This document shows, one piece after another, positions 8,590 through 18,596 of a DNA stretch of 39,954 nt. This DNA is from an uncultured Lachnospiraceae bacterium (GTDB lineage Bacteria > Bacillota > Clostridia > Lachnospirales > Lachnospiraceae). Position numbers and translations under genes: made by a program. The stretch is from contig CADBIU010000030.1 in assembly GCA_902794825.1 (NCBI GenBank), positions 1 to 39,954 on the forward strand, given 5' to 3'. The notes beneath the pieces are model-generated. The model ran no database searches. It saw nothing but the letters and a program-made list of their open reading frames with translations, and had not been told where the DNA came from. Each line of letters starts with the position of its first letter. Position 1 is the first letter of the stretch.

Positions 8590-9282
8590 TCAGATTATGG
8601 TATCCGTATTGGAATACTGTCTGATCGCGTTGATCGCGAAGATGTCGACGATAATGACAAATCCAAGCCATATATAAGTAAATACGTCGCTTCCGATCGA
8701 GGCGGCGAAGTCGTAAAAGCCGTGGATCACGACAGGGATCACGATGCTCAGAGTCCTCATATTCTTGGCAAGTCCGGTCATTCCGGTCACTGTATACTTC
8801 TTCTCAAGCCCATAGAAGTGGCCCATGAACACCCCGCAGATCGCGTGGAGCGGCACAGCGGCAAGTCCTCTTATCACCGCGACCTCCATTCCGAAGCCGG
8901 AGATATACAGAACATTCTCAAGACCCGCGAAACCCAGCGCCACGCAGACGCCGTAGACAACGCCGTCAAATACATAGTTGAAGGCCGGGTTCTTCCAGCT
9001 TCCCTTGCGCAGCATGAATTTCTTGCACCCTTCCTCCGCCAGCGCTACGACGAGGAAATTTTCGATCAAAATGAAAAGATAGCTTGTCTCTTCCAGACCG
9101 ATCGCCGTTAGGATATTCGTTCCCACCATTTCCAATATCATCGCCGGGATCGTGGATAAGCATCCCAGAAGGATCAGTTTGGCCAAAAGTCCCGCGGGCT
9201 CCTTCTCAATCTTATCTTTTTTATTGATATACCAAAGCAAAACTACACAGGGCACTACCCCCGCAACCAATACCATAGTCAT
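8590..9282 (-). CDS. prsW: PrsW-type intramembrane metalloprotease
   Basis: PrsW proteins are multi-pass membrane metalloproteases; in Bacillus subtilis PrsW makes the first cut in an anti-sigma factor. This 230-residue protein has the family motifs: EEGCKK (EExxK, residues 83-87), FDGVVYG with FAGLEN (105-123), HAICGVFMGHFYG (146-158) and HGFYDF (187-192), which supply the metal-binding Glu and His residues. About seven hydrophobic segments are visible. No anti-sigma or sigma gene is adjacent, so the substrate is unknown. The start has AGAGG upstream. A TATAAT lies upstream on the minus strand near 9338, but no good -35 accompanies it. Confidence 0.9.
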   Translation of the reverse strand: MTMVLVAGVVPCVVLLWYINKKDKIEKEPAGLLAKLILLGCLSTIPAMILEMVGTNILTAIGLEETSYLFILIENFLVVALAEEGCKKFMLRKGSWKNPAFNYVFDGVVYGVCVALGFAGLENVLYISGFGMEVAVIRGLAAVPLHAICGVFMGHFYGLEKKYTVTGMTGLAKNMRTLSIVIPVVIHGFYDFAASIGSDVFTYIWLGFVIIVDIFAINAIRQYSNTDTII

Positions 9283-9381
9283 TTCAGACCTCTTTCCAGC
9301 TTTTGTCGCCTAAATTTAATAAAATTACAGACATTATATCATATTATGCCGGCCACATAATATCCGAATTCCGGCGCCGCG

Positions 9382-10692
9382 TCACTTCTCCATCTTCCAG
9401 AAAGCAGCGCTGTAAGCCGGAAGCCTGCTGCCGCCGCCGAAGTCATGCTTCTTTCCGGTGATCAGGTCCACGGCTGTTCCGCATCCCGCGTCGAAATGCG
9501 CGACATACTCGCTGTCATCCGCGTTGATAGCCACCAGGACTCTCTCGCCCGCCGCCTTTCTCTCGAAAATGCACTGTTTGTTGGTCAGCACAACACTGCG
9601 GAAGTCGCCGTAGCAAAGTGCTTCCGACGATTTTTTGGCAGCTGAGAGTTTGCTGATCCACTCTGTCAGCTCATTCCACTCAGGCTTCTCAATGCGGGGT
9701 CTCAGGGCCGGATCACCCTGTCTCTTCTCTCCAAGGACGCCCCACTCGCTGCCGTAGTAGATGCTGGGAATACCCGGCATACCGAAAGCCAGCGCATAGA
9801 TCAGAGGCAGGTGCTTCTTGTTAGTAAGGACGCTGGCCACCCTGGTCACATCGTGGTTGTCCACGAAGGACAGCAGGTGATACCCTCTGTACAGGCACCA
9901 GGGATCAGAGCCGAACTGGCGCATGAGGGAATGGACGATCTCAAACATGTTCATGCTGTTGAAACTGGAGAACAGTCCTTTGTAGCACTCGTAGTTGGTC
10001 GCGCTGTGCAGTTTCCCCTCGCCCATGACGGTCTTGTAGTCGCCGCCCAGGATCTCGCCGATCAGATAGAAATTATCCTTCAGAGAATCCGTATAGCCCC
10101 GGAGCCTTCTGATGAAATCCCTGTCGAGGCAGTAGGCGACGTCCAGCCGCAGTCCGTCTATGTCAAAATAGTCCACCCAGTATCTGATCGCGTCGAAGAT
10201 ATGCGCGATGACTTCCTCGTTTCTGAGATTGAGCTTGACCAGGTCGTAATTGCCCTCCCAGCCCTCGTACCAGAGGCCGTCGTTGTAAGGGGAATTTCCG
10301 TCGAAGCTGATATTGAACCAATCCTTGTAGGGGGATTCCCATCTTCTTATGAGGACATCCTGGAACTGCGAGAATCCGCGGCCGACATGGTTGAACACTC
10401 CGTCCAGGATCACGCGGATCCCCGCTGCGTGGAGGTTTTCACAGACTTCCTTGAAATCCTCGTTGGTGCCCAGCCTGCAGTCGATCTTTTTATAGTCCCT
10501 CGTGTTATAACCGTGCGTATCCGACTCAAATACGGGACAAAAATAGACTGCGGTGATCCCCAGTTTTGTAAGATGAGGGATCCATTCCTTTACTTCCAGG
10601 ATCCTGTGTGCCTGCACGCCGTCGTTTTCATAGGGCGCTCCGCACATGCCCAGAGGGTAAATCTGATAAATTACACTTTCTTCTGCCCACAT
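9382..10692 (-). CDS. GH13 alpha-amylase-family glycoside hydrolase, intracellular
   Basis: This 436-residue protein is a GH13 (beta/alpha)8 enzyme acting on alpha-glucosidic bonds. Conserved regions are DGVFNHVG (97-104), DGLRLDVAY with nucleophile D184, GEILG with acid/base E213, and FVDNHD with transition-state stabiliser D281. There is no signal peptide and no N-terminal starch-binding domain, so it probably acts on imported maltodextrins or glycogen in the cytoplasm. The short form resembles neopullulanase or maltodextrin-hydrolysing members without the N-terminal domain, but the exact specificity cannot be read. The start is supported by AAGGAGG seven bases upstream. A broken second GH13 enzyme lies at 34.1-35.6 kb. 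Confidence 0.9.
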   Translation of the reverse strand: MWAEESVIYQIYPLGMCGAPYENDGVQAHRILEVKEWIPHLTKLGITAVYFCPVFESDTHGYNTRDYKKIDCRLGTNEDFKEVCENLHAAGIRVILDGVFNHVGRGFSQFQDVLIRRWESPYKDWFNISFDGNSPYNDGLWYEGWEGNYDLVKLNLRNEEVIAHIFDAIRYWVDYFDIDGLRLDVAYCLDRDFIRRLRGYTDSLKDNFYLIGEILGGDYKTVMGEGKLHSATNYECYKGLFSSFNSMNMFEIVHSLMRQFGSDPWCLYRGYHLLSFVDNHDVTRVASVLTNKKHLPLIYALAFGMPGIPSIYYGSEWGVLGEKRQGDPALRPRIEKPEWNELTEWISKLSAAKKSSEALCYGDFRSVVLTNKQCIFERKAAGERVLVAINADDSEYVAHFDAGCGTAVDLITGKKHDFGGGSRLPAYSAAFWKMEK

Positions 10693-10777
10693 AATAAATC
10701 CTCCTTATCTTGAACGGGATCCTCAAATACCATATTTTTATCTATTTTGCAATAGGTAAACTCTATTATCTTAGAAG

Positions 10778-10807
10778 AAATCCACACTGTCCACAAAGTT
10801 ATCCACA
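10778..10807 (+). promoter_or_regulatory. cluster of three DnaA-box-like 9-mers
   Basis: AAATCCACA (10778-10786), CTGTCCACA (10787-10795) and TTATCCACA (10799-10807) lie in tandem on the plus strand. The third is a perfect DnaA box; the others keep the TCCACA core. The 117-base gap between the GH13 and helicase genes has no origin genes nearby, so function is uncertain. Confidence 0.45.
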
Positions 10808-10809
10808 TT

Positions 10810-13320
10810 TTATAGCCATTCGTCCCAAAATCTCGATATTTTATCCCCAATTCCAAGGCTGTCTGTGACCCTGTTTCCGCTCCATTCCGCGGGGAAAATC
10901 CTCCTGTAAGAGCTCGTCTTAAACCGCTCATCCATAAGCACTACAAGGCCCACATCGTCAGCCGTACGGATCACTCTTCCCGCCGCCTGAAGCACTTTGT
11001 TCATGCCCGGATACCGATACGCGTAATCGAACCCGTTCTCTCCCCTGCCGTCAAAATATCGCTTGAGGATCTCCCGCTCCACGCACACCTGGGGAAATCC
11101 CGTCCCCACGATGACCGCTCCGATCAGCCTGTCCCGGCGCAGATCGATCCCCTCGCTGAAGATCCCTCCCAGCACGCAGAAGCCCAACAGACTTTTATCA
11201 TCTCTTACTTCTTCGAATCGGTCAAGAAAATCTTTGCGCTCCTCCTCTGTCATCTGCGGTCTCTGGACCGCGAAAGACGTCTCCTCATCCTCCGGATACA
11301 GCATCGTATACTGCTCCAGCACCTGCTCCATGAAGCTGTAGGAAGGGAAGAAGATCATATAATTGCCGTGCCTTCTCGATACCGAGTTGTAGATGCAGGA
11401 CGCTATTTTGCCATACTGATCCGCGCCCCTCATCCTATATCGGCTTGTCACGTCGCCGGCTATGAACAGGCCGAGCCTTTCCGGGTCGAAAGACGACCTG
11501 GCGTATACCTCGTAATCCTCGTCCGTTCCGCCCAAAAGCCTCTTGTAGTAGCGGATCGGCAGAAAAGTCGCGGAGAACAGCACACTCGCCGCTCCTTTGT
11601 TCAGGCACTCCGCCAGTTTGCCGGAAGGGTCTACGCAGAAAAGCCGCGCCTCAAGGTCCCTGCCGTACTTCTGTATATAGATCTGGTACTCGCCGTCCAT
11701 GCCCTCGTAAGCCGTCAGGAATCGGGACAGGGCAAAGTAGGCGTTCATGAAATTCTCCTGAACCTGCTGCGCCGCGGCTGATTCCGCCGCTGCTGTTCCC
11801 CGCCGCTGCTCCTGCAGTATGGACTGCATCTCCTCCATGACTTTGTACGAGGCGTCAGCCAGGGCATCGATCTCCTCCACAAGCAGCACGTGTTCCCTGC
11901 CGCCCGGCGTCTGCATAAACTGCATTCCAGCCGTCCCGGGCTCCGCTTCGGGGATAAATCCGGTTTCCGCCCCCGCTTCAAAAGCTTCCTTATAGGGCCT
12001 GAAGGCGCTGACCAGCTTTCCGAGTTTCTTCCACAGAGCCGGATAGAGCGCTCTCACCTCGCTCCTGAAGCTCTTCATCTCCTCGCTCGAGAGCGAAGCG
12101 CTGAACATCTCCCGCCCGCGGTCCACCAGATTGTGCGCCTCGTCGATCAGGAAAAGATATCTGTACTTCCCTTTTCCCTCAGCAAAAAAGCGCTTCAGTT
12201 TCGCCCTTGGATCAAACAGGTAGTTGTAGTCTCCCACTATAGCATCCGCAAAGAGGGAGGCGTCGAGCCCCAGCTCAAAGGGGCACACATTGTACTGCTC
12301 CCCGAATTTCTCCAGCGTAGACCTTCGGATATCCTCCTTAAGTGTCAAAAGATCGAACAGCGCCGTGTTGACCCTGTCATAATGTCCTTTCGCCCGCGGG
12401 CACTCGTCCGGGTTGCAGGCCCTTTTCTCCATCGGACAGATCCTGTCCTTCGCAGTCAGCTGCACGCTCTTGAGGCGCAGTCCGTTCCCCCGCAGGATCG
12501 AGAAAGTCTCCAGCGCGACCTGCCCGGTGACAGTCTTCGCCGTAAAATAAAAAAGCCTGTCCGCTTTTCCCTCTCCTATCGCCTTCAGTGTCGGAAATAC
12601 CGCGGAGATTGTCTTTCCGGTGCCGGTGGGCGCCTCCAGGAACAGTTTCCTTCCATGGCAGATCGTGTGATAGACGTGCACCGCGAGTTCTCTCTGTCCC
12701 TCCCTGTAAGAAAAAGGGAAGGTAAGCGCTGACAGCGACTGATTTCTCACTTTTTCCCAGCGGATCTCCATTCCGGCCCATCTGGAATACTCCTTCATCA
12801 GGCCCTCAAACCACTCTGTGATCTGCTGCGCCGTATACTCCTGCGTAAAACGCCTGATCTCCTGCGTCACAAGACTGCAGTAAGTCATCCTGACCCGCAC
12901 TGTGTCCAGCTGATTCTGAACACAGTATATATACGCATAACACTTGGCCTGAGCCAGGTGCACCGGTTCAGGCTCCTTCATTTTGCTGAGCTTTCTGTAT
13001 GTTGTTTTGATCTCATCAACAGTCCAGGCCTCTCCGAAAATAGGATTTTCCGGATCACAGCCGAGGAAAATACCGTCCGCCCTGCCTTCCACAAGAACAA
13101 AAGCGTCTCCGTCTTCCCCGCATTCCGAAAGCGGGTAATAAACGGAGAGCGGCACTTCCGCCATATAATCGGGGCCCTCTTCTCTCTGGAGTTTCCTGTG
13201 CATCCGCGCCCCTTCGAGCATGACATCCTCGGGAGCGCCTGCCGATCTCTCGTCCAGATCCCCCGCCCGCATCACGAATTCCATGAGATCCCGGACCGAT
13301 ATTCTTATCTCTTTGCCCAT
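10810..13320 (-). CDS. XPD/DinG-class Fe-S DNA helicase with N-terminal PD-(D/E)XK nuclease-like domain
   Basis: This 836-residue protein joins a RecB/Cas4-like nuclease fold to a superfamily 2 helicase. Nuclease signature: GRAD (D82), VDEIK (E103, K105), then QAKCYAY (124-130). Helicase: Walker A PTGTGKT with K236, four cysteines at about 295, 302, 307 and 346 that match the XPD-type 4Fe-4S site, DEAH at 393-396, and the C-terminal motif QAAGRVIRT. The family unwinds DNA 5' to 3' and helps repair or recombination. The start at 13320 has only a weak ribosome site. The gene is divergent from asnA and stands alone. The exact substrate is unknown. Confidence 0.85.
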   Translation of the reverse strand: MGKEIRISVRDLMEFVMRAGDLDERSAGAPEDVMLEGARMHRKLQREEGPDYMAEVPLSVYYPLSECGEDGDAFVLVEGRADGIFLGCDPENPIFGEAWTVDEIKTTYRKLSKMKEPEPVHLAQAKCYAYIYCVQNQLDTVRVRMTYCSLVTQEIRRFTQEYTAQQITEWFEGLMKEYSRWAGMEIRWEKVRNQSLSALTFPFSYREGQRELAVHVYHTICHGRKLFLEAPTGTGKTISAVFPTLKAIGEGKADRLFYFTAKTVTGQVALETFSILRGNGLRLKSVQLTAKDRICPMEKRACNPDECPRAKGHYDRVNTALFDLLTLKEDIRRSTLEKFGEQYNVCPFELGLDASLFADAIVGDYNYLFDPRAKLKRFFAEGKGKYRYLFLIDEAHNLVDRGREMFSASLSSEEMKSFRSEVRALYPALWKKLGKLVSAFRPYKEAFEAGAETGFIPEAEPGTAGMQFMQTPGGREHVLLVEEIDALADASYKVMEEMQSILQEQRRGTAAAESAAAQQVQENFMNAYFALSRFLTAYEGMDGEYQIYIQKYGRDLEARLFCVDPSGKLAECLNKGAASVLFSATFLPIRYYKRLLGGTDEDYEVYARSSFDPERLGLFIAGDVTSRYRMRGADQYGKIASCIYNSVSRRHGNYMIFFPSYSFMEQVLEQYTMLYPEDEETSFAVQRPQMTEEERKDFLDRFEEVRDDKSLLGFCVLGGIFSEGIDLRRDRLIGAVIVGTGFPQVCVEREILKRYFDGRGENGFDYAYRYPGMNKVLQAAGRVIRTADDVGLVVLMDERFKTSSYRRIFPAEWSGNRVTDSLGIGDKISRFWDEWL

Positions 13321-13385
13321 ACTATGCAGTATAGCATCCCTTTCTTCATTCGTTATTGCATTTTTTTCAGATTTGCGATTAAATA

Positions 13386-13414
13386 TTGAAAGTTCATTTA
13401 TGATATTCTAATTA
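13386..13414 (+). promoter_or_regulatory. asnA promoter
   Basis: TTGAAA (13386-13391), a 17-base spacer and TAATTA (13409-13414) face asnA, whose start is 46 bases downstream. Confidence 0.6.
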
Positions 13415-13423
13415 TTAAATGCA

Positions 13424-13454
13424 GGCCGCGTTCCTTTCGCGGCCGGCGGAAAGG
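13424..13454 (+). promoter_or_regulatory. asnA leader hairpin next to the ribosome binding site
   Basis: GGCCGCG (13424-13430) and CGCGGCC (13438-13444) form a perfect 7-bp stem with loop TTCCTTT. The segment CCTTTC, spanning the loop and the first stem base, is complementary to GAAAGG in the Shine-Dalgarno region GGAAAGG (13448-13454). It may affect translation; no known riboswitch class is recognised. Confidence 0.4.
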
Positions 13455-13459
13455 CTGCT

Positions 13460-14467
13460 ATGGAAAAACTAATTATCCCCGAGCAATACCAGTCATCTTT
13501 GGATCTTCATGAGACCCAGATCGCCATCAAGACTGTCAAGGACTTCTTTCAGAATCTCCTTGCCGAGCGGCTGAATCTCCGCCGTGTCTCCGCCCCTCTC
13601 TTTGTCCGCCCCGAATCGGGACTCAATGACAACCTCAACGGAGTGGAGCGCCCGGTATCTTTTGACATAAAGGAATCCGGACAGATGGCAGAGGTCGTCC
13701 ACTCCCTTGCGAAATGGAAACGCTATGCCCTGGGCAAGTACGGTTTCAGCATCGGAGAGGGGCTTTACACCGACATGGTAGCTATCCGCCGCGACGAGGA
13801 CACAGATAACATTCATTCTATCTATGTGGACCAATGGGACTGGGAGAAGATCATCACCAGAGAGGACCGCACGATCGAAACCCTTAAGACCGTCGTTCAG
13901 AACGTCTACAGAGTTCTTCGAAAGACTGAGAAATACATGGCGATCCGCTATGACTATATCGAGGAGATCCTTCCCCATGATATCTTCTTCATCACCAGCT
14001 CCGAGCTGGAAGCTCTCTACCCCGACAAAACGCGGAAAGAGCGCGAGTATCTGATCTGCCGCGACAAAGGCGCTGTATGCCTGATGCAGATCGGCGACAA
14101 GCTTGCGGACGGAGAGCCCCACGACGGCCGCGCCCCCGACTACGACGACTGGAAGCTCAACGCGGACATTCTGGTCTACTACCCCGTTCTGGACATCGCG
14201 CTGGAACTTTCTTCCATGGGAATCCGAGTCGACGCTGATGCCCTTCGCGAGCAGCTCGACAAAGTGGGTTGTCCCGAGCGCGCGGCGCTTCCCTTCCAGA
14301 AGGCAGTCCTGGAGGACAGACTTCCTCTGACGATCGGAGGCGGAATCGGCCAGTCCCGAATCTGCATGTTCTTCCTCAGAAAGGCCCATATCGGTGAAGT
14401 TCACAGTTCCATCTGGCCCGACGATGTCGTGGAAGCCTGCGAGAAGGCCGGCGTCGCTCTTCTGTAA
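13460..14467 (+). CDS. asnA: aspartate--ammonia ligase (asparagine synthetase A)
   Basis: AsnA makes asparagine from aspartate, ammonia and ATP, giving AMP and pyrophosphate. It is related to class II aminoacyl-tRNA synthetases. The 335-residue length is usual for the family. Diagnostic segments are [52 protein letters not shown] and, near the C-terminus, [16 protein letters not shown] with the motif-3 arginine. Start at 13460 behind GGAAAGG. The next gene, gdhA, also uses ammonia, so the pair fits nitrogen assimilation, although each has its own promoter and a terminator separates them. Confidence 0.97.
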   Translation: MEKLIIPEQYQSSLDLHETQIAIKTVKDFFQNLLAERLNLRRVSAPLFVRPESGLNDNLNGVERPVSFDIKESGQMAEVVHSLAKWKRYALGKYGFSIGEGLYTDMVAIRRDEDTDNIHSIYVDQWDWEKIITREDRTIETLKTVVQNVYRVLRKTEKYMAIRYDYIEEILPHDIFFITSSELEALYPDKTRKEREYLICRDKGAVCLMQIGDKLADGEPHDGRAPDYDDWKLNADILVYYPVLDIALELSSMGIRVDADALREQLDKVGCPERAALPFQKAVLEDRLPLTIGGGIGQSRICMFFLRKAHIGEVHSSIWPDDVVEACEKAGVALL

Positions 14468-14482
14468 TAAATGATGATTCCG

Positions 14483-14522
14483 GGTGTCTGCCCCCTTTTT
14501 CAGAGGCCAGGCACCTTTTTTT
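14483..14522 (+). terminator. asnA terminator
   Basis: GGTGTCTG (14483-14490) pairs with CAGGCACC (14508-14515) with one G-T wobble, followed by a run of seven T residues. Confidence 0.8.
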
Positions 14523-14570
14523 CGTTTTCGTCATTCTGCCCATTTAAAGCGCTAAATTGCCCAAATCCCG

Positions 14571-16195
<1,625 letters not shown>

Positions 16196-16213
16196 TTGCG
16201 GGATAACGCTCTG

Positions 16214-16543
16214 CTCATGAGCATATACCCTGTCTTTCACTCCGGTTTCAAGGACGGGCTGATCAGACGTGTTCACGTGAGTATACAGCCTGTCATTCAC
16301 TCCGGTTTCACGGACGTGGAAGTTTAGATTTATCAACAAAAACAGAGATGCACAGTTGTGTCATCTCTGTTTTTTATTGTTATGGTACTTCCACGTCCGC
16401 GAAAAGTCGTTACTGACAGGCTGTATACTCACGTATAAAGGTTGTTCCCCGTCCTTGAAAAGTCGTTCATGACAGGGTATATGCTCATGGGCGAAGGTTG
16501 TCCCATGCTTGTGAAGAAGGTATTGCTGGCAGGGTGTATGCTC
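16214..16543. repeat. mirrored array of ~57-60-bp repeats around a terminator
   Basis: The left side has two direct units beginning GAGCATATACCCTGTC (16219) and GAGTATACAGCCTGTC (16279), 60 bases apart. The right side has the inverse of the same units, ending at 16430, 16486 and, more diverged, 16543. The arms can pair as a long imperfect hairpin: the blocks ATGAGCATATACCCTGTC, TTTCAAGGACGGG (left; one base shorter match on the right), ACGTGAGTATACAGCCTGTCA (split across positions 16275-16295) and GGACGTGGAAGT recur in inverse order. No coding sequence is recognised between gdhA and the methyltransferase gene. Confidence 0.85.
16342..16377. terminator. terminator at the centre of the mirrored repeat
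   Basis: ACAGAGATG (16342-16350) pairs with CATCTCTGT (16362-16370), followed by six T residues on the plus strand. An A-run on the left gives a T-run on the minus strand, so it may work both ways. It most likely ends gdhA. Confidence 0.85.
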
Positions 16544-16693
16544 TAAGGCCCCGGTTACAGCAGTCGGCAAACCATTGCACAGCTTGTGCAAGCTGCCGGC
16601 TTTTCGTTACCCTCGCTCTTGCGCAAAGGCGCCCGCACAGTTATGATGATTACTGACAAAGCAAGAAACATCACCAATATACGGAGAATACTG

Positions 16694-17848
16694 ATGTCCC
16701 AATACGAACTGATCGTTCCCTGCCACTTCGGCATGGAGAGCGTACTGAAAAATGAAATATATGACATTGGATACGAGATCACGGAGGTGAGCGACGGCCG
16801 GGTGACGATGCTCGGAGACGAGGAGGCCATCGCGCGCGCCAACATTTGCATCCGCACCGGAGAGCGAGTTCTTCTCAAGGTAGGCTCTTTTCACGCCGAG
16901 ACCTTTGAAGAATTGTTCCAGGGAACGCTCGCTCTGCCCTGGGAGGAGTTCCTGCCCGCAGACGCCCGCTTCTGGGTGACCAAAGCGGCCAGCGTCAAGA
17001 GCAAGCTTTTCTCCCCTTCAGATATCCAGTCCATCATGAAAAAGGCGATGGTGGAGCGCATGAAGCGCAAATACAGGATGGAACAATTTCCCGAGACCGG
17101 GGACTCCTATCCCGTCCGCGTTTTTCTCATGAAAGACGAGGTGACGGTCGCCCTTGATACTACCGGGGAGTCGCTGCATAAGCGCGGCTACCGCAAGTAC
17201 AAGGTCACGGCTCCGATCGCCGAGAACCTCGCCGCAGGGCTCCTTGCTCTCACGCCGTGGAGGCCCGGCAGGATCCTTGTGGATCCTTTCTGCGGCAGTG
17301 GAACCTTCCCCATTGAGGCAGCTATGATCTCGGCCAATATCGCTCCCGGAGTAAACCGCACATTTACAGCCGAAGCCTGGAAGCATCTTGTTCCCGCGTC
17401 TGTCTGGAAGGACAGCCGCGACGAAGCGCTGGATCTTGAGACGCCGAAAGTCGAGACTGATCTGCAGGGCTATGATATCGATCCGGATGCCATCGCTGCA
17501 GCGAGAGCTAACGCCAAACTTGCCGGTGTGGACCATCTGATCCACTTCCAGACAAGACCTGTGTCCAAACTCTCCCACCCCAGGAAATATGGTTTTCTGA
17601 TCACGAATCCGCCTTACGGAGAGCGCCTGACAGGTGCCGAGGAGGATTCCATAAGAAAACTATACGGTGAGCTCGGTGACGCCTACAGACGGCTTGATTC
17701 CTGGTCTATGTACCTGATCACATCTTTTGCCGGATGCGAGGAGGCGCTGGGACTCAAAGCCGCCAAAAACCGCAAGATCTACAACGGCATGCTCAAGACA
17801 TATTTCTACATGTTTCCGGGGCCCAAGCCGCAGAGAAGAAGTAAATGA
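16694..17848 (+). CDS. THUMP-domain class I SAM-dependent RNA methyltransferase (RlmL/YpsC type)
   Basis: Proteins of this family methylate guanine N2 in 23S rRNA (RlmL N-terminal half in E. coli, YpsC in Bacillus); the exact target here is inferred. From the start at 16694 (GGAGA six bases upstream) the protein is 384 residues. The reading frame can extend to 16586 but without ribosome site and into the repeat region. A ferredoxin-like/THUMP part (residues about 1-160) is followed by a methyltransferase domain with DPFCGSGTFPIEA (SAM motif I), GYDIDPDAIAAAR and the catalytic NPPYGERL. The stop overlaps an ATG in an ATGA arrangement 30 bases before the rdgB start, so it heads an rRNA-modification/nucleotide-housekeeping operon. 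Confidence 0.92.
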   Translation: MSQYELIVPCHFGMESVLKNEIYDIGYEITEVSDGRVTMLGDEEAIARANICIRTGERVLLKVGSFHAETFEELFQGTLALPWEEFLPADARFWVTKAASVKSKLFSPSDIQSIMKKAMVERMKRKYRMEQFPETGDSYPVRVFLMKDEVTVALDTTGESLHKRGYRKYKVTAPIAENLAAGLLALTPWRPGRILVDPFCGSGTFPIEAAMISANIAPGVNRTFTAEAWKHLVPASVWKDSRDEALDLETPKVETDLQGYDIDPDAIAAARANAKLAGVDHLIHFQTRPVSKLSHPRKYGFLITNPPYGERLTGAEEDSIRKLYGELGDAYRRLDSWSMYLITSFAGCEEALGLKAAKNRKIYNGMLKTYFYMFPGPKPQRRSK

Positions 17849-17877
17849 CCGGGCTAAAAGCCCCAGAGGAAAAGCAA

Positions 17878-18576
17878 ATGAAACAACTGATCATATTCGC
17901 CACAGGCAACAAAGGTAAGATCCGGGAGATCCGCGACATCATCACAGATCCCGACACAGAAGTGCTCTCCATGAAGGAAGCGGGCGTCGCTGCAGATCCG
18001 GATGAATCCGGCGCCACTTTTGAGGAAAATGCCCTTATCAAAGCCAGAGCAGTAGCAAAGCTGGTCCGCCAAAAGATTGAGGACGGCACCTTCTTTTTTG
18101 ACGGTGCGGATGGCACACGCTCTTTTGACACGGATGATATACAGATCACTGTGATGAGCGACGATTCGGGACTCGTGATCGACGCGCTGAACGGGGAACC
18201 CGGCATATATTCTGCCCGCTATCTCGGTCATGACACCGACTACAACTATAAGATGACACAGATCATGAAGCGCATGGAGAATGTGCCGGATGAGGAAAGG
18301 ACCGCCAGATTCGTGGCAGCTGTAGCAGCAGTATTTCCCGACGGCAGCGAACATGTCGTTCGCGGCGCTATGGAAGGTGTGATCGCGCACGGGATCTACG
18401 GTAAGAACGGCTTCGGATATGATCCTTTCTTCTATCTTCCCGAGTATGGAAAGACCAGCGCCGAGATCACTGAGGAGGAGAAAAACGCGATCAGCCACCG
18501 CGGAAAAGCGCTCCGGGCGATGCTCAAAGTCCTCGATGAATGGCGCAGCACAAAAAACAGCAGTGCAAAGAGTTGA
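17878..18576 (+). CDS. rdgB: XTP/dITP diphosphatase, RdgB/HAM1 family
   Basis: This enzyme hydrolyses deaminated purine triphosphates (XTP, dITP, ITP) to monophosphates, keeping them out of DNA and RNA. Family motifs: FATGNKGKIREI at the N-terminus, SGATFEENALIKARA, SDDSGLVIDALNGEPGIYSARY, GFGYDPFF and SHRGKALRAM. I choose the start at 17878 (GAGG upstream, matching the family N-terminus) over the ATG at 17845, which overlaps the upstream stop. Between KARAVAKL and SDDSGL there is an extra segment of about 25 residues (EDGTFFFDGADGTRSFDTDD region) not found in standard members, making it 232 residues instead of about 200. Function is probably kept, as the flanking motifs are intact. Confidence 0.93.
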   Translation: MKQLIIFATGNKGKIREIRDIITDPDTEVLSMKEAGVAADPDESGATFEENALIKARAVAKLVRQKIEDGTFFFDGADGTRSFDTDDIQITVMSDDSGLVIDALNGEPGIYSARYLGHDTDYNYKMTQIMKRMENVPDEERTARFVAAVAAVFPDGSEHVVRGAMEGVIAHGIYGKNGFGYDPFFYLPEYGKTSAEITEEEKNAISHRGKALRAMLKVLDEWRSTKNSSAKS

Positions 18577-18596
18577 GAAACTAACGGTGAACTTTC

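Noticed and set aside
8168-9111. Open frames across the tRNA-Gly pair with repeated VVRHLAKVEVASSSLVYRS-type or ESDRRGSNSRPPPW-type sequence
   Set aside because: These are translations of tRNA genes, a well-known source of false proteins.
10671-10931. 86-codon open frame between the GH13 and helicase genes
   Set aside because: It overlaps both neighbours in other frames, has low-complexity sequence and no ribosome site.
16586-16693. Longer start for the RlmL-type methyltransferase
   Set aside because: The first 36 codons lack a ribosome site and family similarity; the ATG at 16694 has GGAGA and matches the family start.
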